Shown here one piece after another: positions 33,529-43,610 of a stretch of DNA of 64,000 bases. A model generated the notes under the pieces. It was not told the DNA's origin. It made no database searches and worked only from the letters and a program-made list of their open reading frames with translations. A program made the translations under genes and the position numbers. Origin of the DNA: Bacillota bacterium (lineage in GTDB: Bacteria > Bacillota > UBA4882 > UBA8346); NCBI GenBank assembly GCA_023402395.1, contig JAEYGI010000040.1, positions 930,001 through 994,000 on the forward strand, written 5' to 3'. Position 1 is the stretch's first letter. Every line of letters begins with the position of its first letter.

Positions 33529-34209
33529 CTACCGTTTCTTTTTCTTTTCCAAAAAGAGTACTGCGGCAATGATTACCAATGCCGCCGGGATTAACCAAAC
33601 CCAGGAACCTAGGGCTTTCTTCGAAGCCTGGGAAGCGGCCGGCGCGTTTTCATCTTTCAGTTCCATGGCGCCCGCCGGAGCCTCGGTCAGCTCAACCAGG
33701 CTCAGATCGTCAAAATAGGCGGTCCCAGTCACGGTATTCCCCCACATCCCCAAACGGGCTCCGATCTTCACTTCGTTCTGCTTGGCATGGGTACGGAAAT
33801 TAAATTCCACATAGGTCCAGTCTGTAGTCCCGGATAACAAGGGCGAATGATAGAAATCGGCGGCCACTACGCAGAGGTTGGCGGCCGGTTTCGGCAAATT
33901 CTCAGTAGCGATATAACCGGACAGCCGGTAATAGGTATTGGGTTTTACGGGTATCGACTGGATCATCCGGACGTCGTTCTCTTGCGGGGAATTGATCATT
34001 AACGCGGCTTTCCCCCCATGCGTTTTCTTGGCGTTCATCGCATATTCCGAGCCCGGTTGAAACGCCTCCTCGACCCATCCCGACGGCGTTTGACCGGTTC
34101 CGTCCGTTTCAAAATCGCCGTTGGTCAACAGATTGGTTTCCGCCTGAGCCGTGAACGTGCCAATCAAAAAAACAGTGAGAACAACAACCGACAACAGTTT
34201 TTTTAACAT
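33529..34209 (-). CDS. Membrane-anchored surface protein with carbohydrate-binding-like domain
   Basis: 226 residues. A signal peptide is cut after AQA (about 23), one jelly-roll domain spans 25-170 (NLLTNGDFE at its start, GTAYFDDLSLVEL at its end), a short linker follows, then one C-terminal helix (about 203-220) and KKKKR. This keeps the domain outside, anchored by its C-terminus. The domain pattern (N-terminal NGGFE/NGDFE, NDVRMIQSI, YFDD) recalls CBM4/9/22-type modules. The ATG at 34209 is 7 nt after GAGGAG. Paralogue of 37778-38566 and of the N-terminus of the 1259-residue neighbour. Confidence 0.75.
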   Translation of the reverse strand: MLKKLLSVVVLTVFLIGTFTAQAETNLLTNGDFETDGTGQTPSGWVEEAFQPGSEYAMNAKKTHGGKAALMINSPQENDVRMIQSIPVKPNTYYRLSGYIATENLPKPAANLCVVAADFYHSPLLSGTTDWTYVEFNFRTHAKQNEVKIGARLGMWGNTVTGTAYFDDLSLVELTEAPAGAMELKDENAPAASQASKKALGSWVWLIPAALVIIAAVLFLEKKKKR

Positions 34210-34363
34210 TCTAACACTCCTCATCATTGGTTGGTTTTCTATTTTTTAGTGGTTTACTTTCGACATTTTTCACCTAACGCCTGCCGGATGATTTACCGGA
34301 ATTAATTGATAAATCAAACTTTTTTCTGATTGAAACACACCCTAACCACTTTAAAAGATTCGA

Positions 34364-35665
34364 TCACATAATTCGAAAACCGCCGGTGAAGGCCAAGGTA
34401 TAAAATGCCAAAAACAAGGCCGAGATTATGGTCAAAGCCAAATCAAGCCACTTGTTGCGGGAGATGACACCAAATAGGATATACAACGGAAACATACCCA
34501 GCATATAACGAGGCCCGCTGATCAGCCAAGTTATCGACAAGCAAGATAATAAGTAGGCAAACATATACCCCAAATACGAGTAACGAATCCGAACCCATAA
34601 TGCGACAATGATTGACATCAATGTGGCCAGAACCAGGGCTACTTGTGGAATCCAGATGCTGATGCGGTCCGACGGACTCCAGCTGCTGACGGCGGTGGCG
34701 TTTCTGGCATATTCCGCCAGATCGGCAAAGAGCTGCAAATCATGATTCCAATAGTCTTTCTGATAAGTTAAAAAGGTAAACCAATCGCCAGTGATCGATT
34801 TATTAAGGGCGAGATAAGCAAAGTAGCCCATTGGAATAAGAAACAGAAACAGCCCGCGCCGGTTCCAGACCATGATCTTGGCGAGTTGCTTCCGGTGGGA
34901 CAGGATCCATTCAATGAGCGCCGGAATCAGAAGCAACAATCCGAAATTGCGGGTAAAGGCCGCCAACATCCCCCACACTCCGGCCTTCAGCCAATCCCGG
35001 CGCCGCAATTGATAAACCGTGAGTAAGGAAAACATCAGAAACATTCCATCGCTAAACACCGCGCCCAAAAAGAAAGAGACCGGAAACAGCAACAAGTATT
35101 TTACCGATCGAAAGGCCACTGTCTCGTCAAAATCGATGGCGGCCAGTTTATACAGATAAAAACAGCTTATCCCCAGACAAAGGTTGGAAACGATGATTCC
35201 GGACCAGAACAGATCGCCGACCACCCGGCCAACCATTTGAATTGCTATGGAATAAAGGGGAAAAAAGACGATAAGATACTTTTTATCGGAAACAGTTACA
35301 TATCCATGTTCGGCGATAAAAAGATAATGCTTGGAATCCCAGCGGTTCCACAAGGACGGAAAGGAATCGATCAATCCCGGAGCTTGGTTGCTGATTAACA
35401 TCGTCCCAAGATAACCCAAAAGGTAAATGAGCATCCGGGAAGCGACGGCGAGAATTGCGAGCTTCAGAAACAACCTCAAATTAGGGTGAATGATGCCGAG
35501 TCCTTCTTTCAGAGCCTTCGCTCCCCGGTTGAACAATGGCTTAATCCCGCCAAAGAGTATGCTCAACGATTGGACCAATCCCAATTCCTCCAAAAATCGA
35601 TGAGCCAAAATCAGGCATAGCACTATCGAAGAGCTAATCACTAGGACCTCAAATAAATCGGCCAT
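34364..35665 (-). CDS. PIG-V-like polytopic mannosyltransferase homologue
   Basis: 433 residues with about ten membrane helices. LWNRWDSKHYLFIAEHGY (about 105-122) is the PIG-V family hallmark, where Asp in WDS is the proposed catalytic base in the outer loop. FFPLYSI and FSDGMF follow as in relatives. In eukaryotes the family adds the second GPI mannose. Bacterial members use polyprenyl-linked sugars for surface glycans. It lies 18 nt from the preceding GT-C-like gene, in the same transcript. The sugar and acceptor are unknown. Confidence 0.82.
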   Translation of the reverse strand: MADLFEVLVISSSIVLCLILAHRFLEELGLVQSLSILFGGIKPLFNRGAKALKEGLGIIHPNLRLFLKLAILAVASRMLIYLLGYLGTMLISNQAPGLIDSFPSLWNRWDSKHYLFIAEHGYVTVSDKKYLIVFFPLYSIAIQMVGRVVGDLFWSGIIVSNLCLGISCFYLYKLAAIDFDETVAFRSVKYLLLFPVSFFLGAVFSDGMFLMFSLLTVYQLRRRDWLKAGVWGMLAAFTRNFGLLLLIPALIEWILSHRKQLAKIMVWNRRGLFLFLIPMGYFAYLALNKSITGDWFTFLTYQKDYWNHDLQLFADLAEYARNATAVSSWSPSDRISIWIPQVALVLATLMSIIVALWVRIRYSYLGYMFAYLLSCLSITWLISGPRYMLGMFPLYILFGVISRNKWLDLALTIISALFLAFYTLAFTGGFRIM

Positions 35666-35682
35666 TCCCTGTGTCCCCTTAT

Positions 35683-37632
35683 CTAATCTCGGCTGGTATG
35701 ATAAACCGTTAACCCGTCGCGTTGGTAGGCTAGTTTCAAATTTTGAGCCAATTTCAACTCATTCAAAAGATAAGCCGAATTATGGCTCACCAATGGGTCC
35801 ACCAAAACAAAGTCAATCTGCTCCTTTCTAAGCAAAGCCTTTAAGTCTTGGTCGGAACCGTCCCACGAATAAATTCGTTGAATCACTGCCAGGCGATGTT
35901 CCAGATTGCAACTGCTATCGACGTCGTTTCTAACAGCATAGAGCATCCTTCCCGCCAAATTAATGGCAGTGATGGCATTATCGCCATAGGGAATAAAGGA
36001 ATCGGTCATAAAGACCGCGCCGGGAACGGTGTTTTTTTGAACCCATTTTTTAAAAGAGGAATGGTTGTCGGCGATCGCCACCCGCTCAGTATTCACGACC
36101 GAAAAGAAATCCAGCCAACCCGCGAAGGTGAGTCCAAAACCAATCAACCCCGCCAATAACAGCGGAATGAACGGAATCATTTTCCGTTTCATCCGCTGAT
36201 AAAGAACGACCAGCCAATGAGCGACAAATAAATTCACTATCAATAGCCATGAGATGATCAGTTTATTGTTGTCATAAAGAATATAGCCAACTTGAAAAAG
36301 ATTGGCGATTACAAAAGGAGCCGTTACGATCAACAATCCCACCTTCCATCTCCGGGAGACGGCGAGGAGAACCATCCAGAAAAGCAGCCATTTCAGCCCC
36401 AAGACCTTGAAATAATAACCGAAGAAATTTAAGACCGTGAAATGATCCAGGCCATATCCGAAATGAATCCTGGGATATCCGGATAATGCCGAATCATCGC
36501 TCCGAAAGAGGAACAACTGAGGAATAACCAGCAGACACGCAGTGAGAAGCACCATCAGCAATTGATAGGAACGGGGGCGATGATCGAAAAATGAAACCAG
36601 AACGATTAAAAACAGACACACCAAGGTTTCCGCAGTGATGATCACATTCCAAAAAGGTAAGCAGCCGATGAAAACAGCTAAGAAATAACGTTCCTTCCGG
36701 TCGCCGGAGATGAAACCGGCTTGGGGCGTCACGATCCTGCTATCTTTACCATAGTCCAGGAAATAAACGAGCAACCATAAAAAGATTGCCAAGCCGAAGG
36801 CAAAATGGCGCTGATTGATAAAGACATTCAGATTGAACAAGCCCCACCCTTCAAATTCCGCTCCGGAAAGCCATCCGGTCTTCCCCAGAATTCTGCCGAT
36901 GAGGTCACCTCCCCAATTCTGGATGAGCCAGGTCACTCCAGCCCATGAACTGTGGAAGAGCAAAAAGATTCCGCCGAGCAACCCCACCACCGGACTTTGA
37001 AAATAAATCCGGCCCAACTCAAACACTAACAACAATAAAACGAAAAGGCTGAGGGCAGAGAGCAAATTGAGCGAATGAACCGAATTTAACCCGAGTTGAG
37101 CGACTTTTCCCGCCCAATAATCGAATAAAAAGTGGTAACGAATCGGAGCACGGGCGAAATATGGGTATTGGGTTGGAATATTGCCGCCAACGGCAACGGT
37201 CCTGACATATGCATGATGGTACATGATGTCGCTCCAGGCGCCATTGAAAACCCGGATATCCCCTGACCAATCTTGATAGAAGGTAAAATAATTCAACCAG
37301 CCCGAAAATATCAAAAAACACAGGCAGACTACGATTAACCACTTATCCTTGGATAAGTGGCAGAGATCGATTTTCAACCGGGAAAACCAGGCCCGATCGA
37401 TAATTAAGATAAGTACTGCGATAATCATAAACAATAGGCTGGTAACAAGGCTTGCATCCGGTCCAAGCCATGCGGTCAAAACAATTTCAAGGAGATATAA
37501 CAATGTTCCGCCGACCGCGCAGCCAAATAAAAACCCTCCGCAAGCCCGGATAACGGAATTCCGTAACGGAAGAAAGCGATCCACCATAAAAAATCCAATG
37601 AGAAAGGCGGTCAACAACAAAATAATTCCCAT
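35683..37632 (-). CDS. GT-C-like polytopic membrane protein (paralogue of 41286-43610)
   Basis: 649 residues, about 13 membrane helices. An early outer loop reads MYHHAYVRTVA and PTQYPYFARAPIRYHFLF, a pattern also in the 774-residue protein at 41286. Another loop has FINQRHFAFGLAIF, again shared. A soluble C-terminal 130 residues (WVQKNTVPGAVFMTDSFIPYG onward) end the protein. This resembles the layout of GT-C glycosyltransferases, with acidic and His residues in the first loop. I cannot place it in a named family. It is the first gene after a 145-bp gap, so an internal promoter is possible. Confidence 0.65.
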   Translation of the reverse strand: MGIILLLTAFLIGFFMVDRFLPLRNSVIRACGGFLFGCAVGGTLLYLLEIVLTAWLGPDASLVTSLLFMIIAVLILIIDRAWFSRLKIDLCHLSKDKWLIVVCLCFLIFSGWLNYFTFYQDWSGDIRVFNGAWSDIMYHHAYVRTVAVGGNIPTQYPYFARAPIRYHFLFDYWAGKVAQLGLNSVHSLNLLSALSLFVLLLLVFELGRIYFQSPVVGLLGGIFLLFHSSWAGVTWLIQNWGGDLIGRILGKTGWLSGAEFEGWGLFNLNVFINQRHFAFGLAIFLWLLVYFLDYGKDSRIVTPQAGFISGDRKERYFLAVFIGCLPFWNVIITAETLVCLFLIVLVSFFDHRPRSYQLLMVLLTACLLVIPQLFLFRSDDSALSGYPRIHFGYGLDHFTVLNFFGYYFKVLGLKWLLFWMVLLAVSRRWKVGLLIVTAPFVIANLFQVGYILYDNNKLIISWLLIVNLFVAHWLVVLYQRMKRKMIPFIPLLLAGLIGFGLTFAGWLDFFSVVNTERVAIADNHSSFKKWVQKNTVPGAVFMTDSFIPYGDNAITAINLAGRMLYAVRNDVDSSCNLEHRLAVIQRIYSWDGSDQDLKALLRKEQIDFVLVDPLVSHNSAYLLNELKLAQNLKLAYQRDGLTVYHTSRD

Positions 37633-37777
37633 GGAAACCTCGTTTTGGTTGTAATGTGTTTGGTGTTACATCAAGCCTTGCCCGACGTGTAGGAAACGTA
37701 AAAAAACTCAATAACAACGATGAAAAATAAACCACCAAGCTAGAGGAACTTACCAAATATAACAAACCAACCAGGGG

Positions 37778-38566
37778 TTAATTATCTTCCTTCCCGGCGG
37801 CTTCTTCCATTTCTACTCCGCCGTTCTTCTTGGCGAATTTTATTTCCACAAAAATCAGCAATCCAAGCACAATCAAGCCGATTAGCACATAAAGAGCGGT
37901 TCGGTTGGGACCCGGCACACCGGCTCCATCCCGGTGCCCCTCGTTATTTGAGGCTATTTCTCCGGCGTTAGTAGGAGCATCAATGTTTCCCAGATCGGAA
38001 ACAATCGCTCCGAGCGGCGGATTATCGACGGCCTCCATGACTACGTCATCAAAATAGGCCTGCCCTTTATTGGGATTAGCGTAGCCACCAAGCCGCAACG
38101 CCACTTGCAATACTTCCGGAGAGATCTCCTGTGTTCGGACATAGGCTTCGTGATATTCCCATCGCCCTCCGGTATCAAAGAACTCCGGGGAACTGTAAAT
38201 TCCATTGATTACCGAGATATTGGCACCGCCGGTTTTCTTCTCAAGGGGCCGGTCGATTCGCAGCCAATAACCAAGACGATACACTTTACTTCTTTCAACT
38301 TCTATTTCCTGAATCAGCCATGCGTCATTATAATCAAGGTTGGCTATAGAAACGCTTTTTGCTCCGGAATGGGCTCCCACGGTAACGGGACTGAAATTAA
38401 CACCTTTATCGGAGGGATTCCCTTTCGGCGTCCAATCGGAAATCCGATTATCAACCACTTCTTCAAAACCCGGGTTCTTTAAAAGATTCTCCCCGGCGAA
38501 CACCGCTGCTGCAGCTCCACCAAATAAAATCAATAACGCGCCGGTCAACCAAATTTTCTTTAGCAT
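37778..38566 (-). CDS. Membrane-anchored surface protein with carbohydrate-binding-like domain
   Basis: 262 residues. Signal peptide 1-24, jelly-roll domain 26-178 (NLLKNPGFEE at the start, GQAYFDDVVME at the end), a polar linker, one C-terminal helix (about 223-243) and a charged cytosolic tail with EMEEAAGKEDN. Same design as 33529-34209. The shared segment around YRLGYWLRI, ANISVINGIY and WEYHEAYVRTQ shows common descent with the other two copies. GGAGGAG precedes the ATG. Likely a glycan-binding or glycan-display module of the island. Confidence 0.75.
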   Translation of the reverse strand: MLKKIWLTGALLILFGGAAAAVFAGENLLKNPGFEEVVDNRISDWTPKGNPSDKGVNFSPVTVGAHSGAKSVSIANLDYNDAWLIQEIEVERSKVYRLGYWLRIDRPLEKKTGGANISVINGIYSSPEFFDTGGRWEYHEAYVRTQEISPEVLQVALRLGGYANPNKGQAYFDDVVMEAVDNPPLGAIVSDLGNIDAPTNAGEIASNNEGHRDGAGVPGPNRTALYVLIGLIVLGLLIFVEIKFAKKNGGVEMEEAAGKEDN

Positions 38567-38596
38567 ATCGCCTCTCCTCCTTTAAACTTCAAAAGA

Positions 38597-39886
38597 TTAT
38601 TGAAGTTGTGACGCCAGCTTCCTCCCCATCCTAACCGCGTAATTTTGACCGCGGTCCTCCGGGTAAATCTGAGCCATGCACGCCAAATATAAATTGGCAA
38701 TTGGAGTTTGGATGGCGGGTTTTAACGAACTATACCCCGTCCCGATTACTGGTTGAGCGTAACGGGCGCGACTGACAGTCGCTTTTTTGATGGTCTTTTC
38801 ATTCCAATATGGAAAGATTTGTTTTACCCCGGCGCAGAACTCAGCAATGATAGCAGCATTGGAAGCGTGACAAAGCTGATTTTGAGCATCCAGATACCTG
38901 GATAAATACACGATATGCGATTGATATCGCTCGTCCCGCACCAAATTGGTGTGTTCAATCATTGCTACAAATGGCAGATCGGAATCGGCAACGGAGATCC
39001 AATAATACGGCGAGATCGGCTCGGATAATTCCAGCAACAAGCAGATATTGGCCTTATATTGAATTTTGCGGAGTTCCGCGACATACGCGGCGGGTAATTC
39101 CGGCATTATACCGATTAACTTCTCCGGGGCGCAGGTAACAATCACCCGATCAAAGTCCATGTCGCCGGCAGCAGTCATAATTCGCAAGGAGTCATCAGGA
39201 TTAGACGCGATGCGTTCCACTGCCGTCGAGCAACGGACCGAGCCGCCAAGTTGTCCGATCTTATCGACCAAAGAGCGGATAAACGCGCCAAAACTGTCAG
39301 ACAGATAACCAAGCAATTCCCGGTTGAGATTTTTATCCCGGGTCGAACCGCGCAATTTAAATTTGTTCCAGAGCCAAACCGCGGAGATCGCCTCTGCGTC
39401 GTCATCGAATTTGGCTTGGAGTAACGGACCCCAGACTTTGTCATAGACATTGCGGCCGGCGTTTTTAATTACCCAATCTTTGGCTAGCTCCTTTTCGAGG
39501 GAACGCCAATCAGAAACCGATTTGGCCTTAAAAACCAACAGGCCCAACGCCATCCGTTCCCGGAAAGACAGTTCTTTAAATCGTAATAAGTCAAACGGGG
39601 TTGTAAAAGGATATAGAGTGCCATTAGTGAAAAAGCCGTTCCTGGGTTCCATCCATTCCAAGTGCTGTAACAAGCCCAACTCTTCGAGCAAGGAAATCAG
39701 ATCGGTGTCGCTGGTAAAGATATGGTGATAAAACCGCTCCAGATCCTGATCTCCGCTAGGGATGGTCCCAATCAGGCCGCCCGGTTCCGGGTCGCTTTCA
39801 AAAACGACCACTTGATGGCCTTTTTTGGCCAGTTCATACCCGGCGGTCAATCCGGTGGCTCCTCCTCCTATAACACCGATCCTCAT
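38597..39886 (-). CDS. FAD-dependent amine-oxidase-like oxidoreductase of a glycan locus
   Basis: 429 residues with the FAD site GVIGGGATGLTAGYELAKKG at the N-terminus and ESDPEPGG after it. The C-terminus carries the second FAD contact (NLYLACMAQIYPEDRGQNYAV). The overall pattern is that of protoporphyrinogen-oxidase or UDP-galactopyranose-mutase-like proteins often found beside glycosyltransferases. Its ATG overlaps the stop of the next upstream gene by 4 nt, so it is coupled to the Gpi18-like transferase. It might modify a nucleotide sugar or lipid-linked sugar. The substrate is not known. Confidence 0.8.
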   Translation of the reverse strand: MRIGVIGGGATGLTAGYELAKKGHQVVVFESDPEPGGLIGTIPSGDQDLERFYHHIFTSDTDLISLLEELGLLQHLEWMEPRNGFFTNGTLYPFTTPFDLLRFKELSFRERMALGLLVFKAKSVSDWRSLEKELAKDWVIKNAGRNVYDKVWGPLLQAKFDDDAEAISAVWLWNKFKLRGSTRDKNLNRELLGYLSDSFGAFIRSLVDKIGQLGGSVRCSTAVERIASNPDDSLRIMTAAGDMDFDRVIVTCAPEKLIGIMPELPAAYVAELRKIQYKANICLLLELSEPISPYYWISVADSDLPFVAMIEHTNLVRDERYQSHIVYLSRYLDAQNQLCHASNAAIIAEFCAGVKQIFPYWNEKTIKKATVSRARYAQPVIGTGYSSLKPAIQTPIANLYLACMAQIYPEDRGQNYAVRMGRKLASQLQ

Positions 39887-41271
39887 GACTGCGCTCCCTC
39901 ATCGATTGATTCCGGTTCGTTTGGAGTAACCGTCCGGGATTGACGGGTTTCACGCCAATGCTCGATCAGTCGCAAAACCAGATCCCGGTACGGGTAACAG
40001 AGGCAATACGCTAGAACCGCCAAGGTTATCCAGGCAATAAACAGCCCCACCGGATCTTTTGGATCGGCCCAAATGGAGATCGAACCGGGATCGAACTGAT
40101 CGATCCATTGCCGAAGAATCGCCAGGATTGGATTGGCTTGAGGTTTTTCCAACCAACCTCGGAGATAGATATACAACGTATTGCCGAAGTGGCAAATGCT
40201 CAATATCCACAACGGAAGAATGAGTTTTCGATCCCTTATGGCGCAGATGGTCAGAAAAATGATGGCCGGGAATAAATAACGCTCATGCATCCTGCTGCCG
40301 ACCATGAAGACTCCGAAGCACAGTAAGAACGCGGCATAATATACCCAGAAAGGGTCCGCCTTGTTTCGCCAGACCGGGCCGAAGGAGAAAATAACCACTC
40401 CGATGAGCAAAACCATACTCCACAGGGCATACGTCAACCCCAAAAAATGCTGATTATCGGGTACAATCTGGCCACCGAGAATCGTCCATAAATTAAAGGC
40501 GTTGGCGGTGGCATACGGATAATCCCCTCCACTTTTCAAGTAATGCTCAAATACCCAATAAATCGGACGGCCGGTTGAAAAAGGAGCCACGATGACCACG
40601 TACATCGCTGACGAACCAACGACAGCCAGCAGCAGATCACGCCAGGAGAATCGATAAAAAAACAAAAACGCTACTAGAGGCGCCAACAAAGCGCTTTGAG
40701 GCTTGGTAAGCACGGCCACGGTAAAAAGCAACGCTCCCGGAACCGGTTTCTCCGCCAAAAAACAATAAACCACCGCCAGTAGCAAAACGGTCATCACCGA
40801 TTCAAACTGGCCCCATACTGATGAATTCATTATGATTGCCGGATTTAACAGGTATAATATGCTCAACCAAAAACCGGTTTTCTCCAGGTTCCATTTCCTT
40901 CCGATCCGATAAATCAAATATCCTCCGACGGCGTCGGCAAAAATGGACCACACCTTTATCAGAATTTCATGCGATTTGGTACCCAACCATGAGAACACCG
41001 CCGCCAATTCCCCCGCCAGCCATAGCGGATAAAGATACGCGGGCGCGTAAACTACATGCCAACTCTGATAAAAATCATCGAATCCCCGAAGCGTCAGATG
41101 CATACTCCAGGCTTTGTAGCCAGCCATGTCAATGCTGTCGCTGGGCAGTAAACAAAACAAGATTTTGATAACAAGCGCTGCGATAAAAACTGGCATAGCC
41201 ACCCGCCTTACCCAATCGCTATCGCTGCCGAACTGTGAGGAAATCTTCAATTGATCGTCTTGGTTAATCAT
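39883..41271 (-). CDS. Gpi18/ALG-like polytopic glycosyltransferase
   Basis: 462 residues, about ten helices. The first outer loop has SIDMAGYKAWSMHL (acidic catalytic position), then LNPAIIMNSSVWGQFESV and LTKPQSALL, the hallmark of Gpi18-like mannosyltransferases and the GT-C fold. MHERYLFPA occurs further on, as in relatives. The ATG at 41271 is 5 nt after GGAGG. A frame from 41283 starts inside that site. It belongs to the island transcript between the 774-residue GT-C-like protein and the FAD enzyme. Donor presumably undecaprenyl-phosphate sugar. Confidence 0.82.
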   Translation of the reverse strand: MINQDDQLKISSQFGSDSDWVRRVAMPVFIAALVIKILFCLLPSDSIDMAGYKAWSMHLTLRGFDDFYQSWHVVYAPAYLYPLWLAGELAAVFSWLGTKSHEILIKVWSIFADAVGGYLIYRIGRKWNLEKTGFWLSILYLLNPAIIMNSSVWGQFESVMTVLLLAVVYCFLAEKPVPGALLFTVAVLTKPQSALLAPLVAFLFFYRFSWRDLLLAVVGSSAMYVVIVAPFSTGRPIYWVFEHYLKSGGDYPYATANAFNLWTILGGQIVPDNQHFLGLTYALWSMVLLIGVVIFSFGPVWRNKADPFWVYYAAFLLCFGVFMVGSRMHERYLFPAIIFLTICAIRDRKLILPLWILSICHFGNTLYIYLRGWLEKPQANPILAILRQWIDQFDPGSISIWADPKDPVGLFIAWITLAVLAYCLCYPYRDLVLRLIEHWRETRQSRTVTPNEPESIDEGAQS

Positions 41272-41285
41272 CGTTGCCTCCAATT

Positions 41286-43610
41286 TTAATACGTCCGGTA
41301 AATTGCAATCCGGCTCGCCGGGTTCTCATAGACCAATTGGAAATGATCTTTAAAAACCGCTTCATTTAACTGGTATTCATTTGAATTGCGATTGCCGTCC
41401 TCAATTACGATATAGCTGATATGATTTTTCCTCGCCATTTCCCTGATTGATTCAGGACTGGTCGCGCTATAAATCCCGGCGGCCACCATCTTGCGGGAAT
41501 CGGTGTCATACCCGGCCGACCAGGCAAAGTACGGCCACCCGTAAAAGATCTTCCTCCCAGCCAGCAGAATCGGATGAATACAATAGGTATCGGTAAGAAA
41601 AATCTCGTTGGGCCCCGTATATCGACGCACCCATTGCAGAACCGGGTCGTCCATCCGGTAGGTAACGGAACGGCCGGGAAGATTGGCGTTCCAAAACGTC
41701 AAAGCGTCGATCCACCCCGTGATGGTTAGGACAATTAGTAACAGAACTGAAAATCCAACGAGTATGCAATGAACGAATCTCCGCCGGAATGCCGATACTT
41801 CGGGTCGGTTGCGATAGCAAATCAATCCGGTCCGGATTCGGTCGACTATCGTATTGGGCGCGTTCATATAATCCCAGTCAACCCGAAGACTCAGGTCGGC
41901 GACAACTTTCCGATGGTCCACAGATTTAACGGTTACCCACCCAGTCACAGGATAACAAATATTGGGCGAAGGATGATGAGTGACGGATAACCCGGATTCC
42001 AAAGCGGGAGCCGCTTCCAAAGCCAAGCAATAATCACTGCGGATCTCCCGCCGTTGCCATGGCAAGGTAAAGAGGTAAACAAGAAAATAGGCGGCAAAAA
42101 GATTTAATAGGATAATGGTGATCGCCACATATTTATGGTTTACGGCGATATCCGGAGTTAGTTGGAGCGTATTGGCCATCACCAGCGGAAGGGTAAAGGA
42201 AAATGCCAGCCAACGTGAACCGCGAGGGACAACCGCTAAACCGGCGATGATTACCAGCGGCAATAGGCCGAGCAACTCTCCATAATAGGCCGCTATGGAG
42301 ACGAGATCAGGCCTGGCAGCCAAAAATCCGATGGTGATCTTAGGCTGAATCGCTGACCCGCCCATAAAAAGCATTGTCTGCAACGCGGAAAGGATCAGTG
42401 CGATAACGGCGATATTGAAGTATTCGAGGCGATGTTTGGAAGCGATCCCCATCCCAAAAAGAATCGTCAACGTAGCCAACAGAACCGCTCCGTTCCAAAA
42501 ACCGATCAATCCCAACAGGATTCCGGCTACGATCGAACGCTGCAAATTAACCGGCGCCCAAGCATCGTTCCGAAGTAGGAACTCATGAATCCACCCCCCG
42601 CTCTGGTCTGGCCTTTGGCCAATTTCCGCCAACGCTCCGGTCATTTTCCGGTATAACGGCAAGACCAGGAAAATAATCAGGATCATCAATCCCAGTGCAA
42701 ATGGAAAGTGACGTTGATTTGTGAAAACATCCGGGGTGGCCCAGAGACCCCAATACTCATTTTGAGTCTTCCCGATGAACTTGACGTTGCCGAGGATCTG
42801 ATCCCAGTGGAAACCGCTCAAATCCCGGATGAAGGTGAAAAAAGCCATGGAACTCCGGAAAAAGAATAATCCGATCCCCAGAAAACCGGCCCATCTGTTT
42901 CCAAACAGAGCGAACGCCAGGGAATACAATAGCACGATAAATGAAGTGAATGCCAAAACGCTGGGAAGGTTGAACGCCCAATCCAGCGGCAATCCCAAAA
43001 ATTCAAGGTTTCCGGCCAAAAATTGAAACAAAAAGTGATAACGGGCCCTGCCGTCGGCAAAATGCGGATATTCGGTGGGGAAATTGGACCCGTAAGAAAA
43101 CGAACGAATCACCGCCAAATGAGGACCAAAATCGCTGAAAACCGCCGACCCGACCAATAGTGTGCCATCTTCGATTCGAAGCGTATCAAACATCAGGAAA
43201 AAGGCAATCGCCAATACGATCAATAGAAAAATCATTTCGAATTTATGAGATTCAATGAATGAAGCGGTCCGGCTCCGCCATTGGCGGAAAAAATCCGGTT
43301 GATTTTTGAGGATCGGGACCACCACGCCGGCGGCGCCAAAACCGAATAACGCCAGAGAAACCAGATTTCCGATAAATAACGGAGTGCCGGTTCCCGCCGA
43401 AAGATAAGCGACAATATAAGTAAGCCAAGTGGCAAGCAACGTTCCCACCAAAAAGGCAGCCGGGATCGTCACTAGCCAAGGTGAAAGGAAAATCCGGCTT
43501 TCTCCCGGCGTGATCGTGTATGTACTTGTTCTAAATAACTGCGGTGTCAGTTGTTTTAAAAGACGATAGCCCGTCAGCCAAGCGCAAGCTAGATAAATAA
43601 CGGCTAGCAT
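41286..43610 (-). CDS. GT-C-like polytopic membrane protein (paralogue of 35683-37632)
   Basis: 774 residues, about 15 helices. The first outer loop has FSDFGPHLAVIRSFS and PTEYPHFADGRARYHFLF, and later VFTNQRHFPFALGL, both matched in the 649-residue paralogue. A soluble C-terminal stretch (VLQWVRRYTGPNEIFLTDTYCIHP onward) also aligns. It differs by an insertion of about 100 residues before the last helix. The start overlaps the GT2 gene by 7 nt. Probably a glycosyltransferase using lipid-linked donors, by analogy of layout and context only. Confidence 0.65.
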   Translation of the reverse strand: MLAVIYLACAWLTGYRLLKQLTPQLFRTSTYTITPGESRIFLSPWLVTIPAAFLVGTLLATWLTYIVAYLSAGTGTPLFIGNLVSLALFGFGAAGVVVPILKNQPDFFRQWRSRTASFIESHKFEMIFLLIVLAIAFFLMFDTLRIEDGTLLVGSAVFSDFGPHLAVIRSFSYGSNFPTEYPHFADGRARYHFLFQFLAGNLEFLGLPLDWAFNLPSVLAFTSFIVLLYSLAFALFGNRWAGFLGIGLFFFRSSMAFFTFIRDLSGFHWDQILGNVKFIGKTQNEYWGLWATPDVFTNQRHFPFALGLMILIIFLVLPLYRKMTGALAEIGQRPDQSGGWIHEFLLRNDAWAPVNLQRSIVAGILLGLIGFWNGAVLLATLTILFGMGIASKHRLEYFNIAVIALILSALQTMLFMGGSAIQPKITIGFLAARPDLVSIAAYYGELLGLLPLVIIAGLAVVPRGSRWLAFSFTLPLVMANTLQLTPDIAVNHKYVAITIILLNLFAAYFLVYLFTLPWQRREIRSDYCLALEAAPALESGLSVTHHPSPNICYPVTGWVTVKSVDHRKVVADLSLRVDWDYMNAPNTIVDRIRTGLICYRNRPEVSAFRRRFVHCILVGFSVLLLIVLTITGWIDALTFWNANLPGRSVTYRMDDPVLQWVRRYTGPNEIFLTDTYCIHPILLAGRKIFYGWPYFAWSAGYDTDSRKMVAAGIYSATSPESIREMARKNHISYIVIEDGNRNSNEYQLNEAVFKDHFQLVYENPASRIAIYRTY

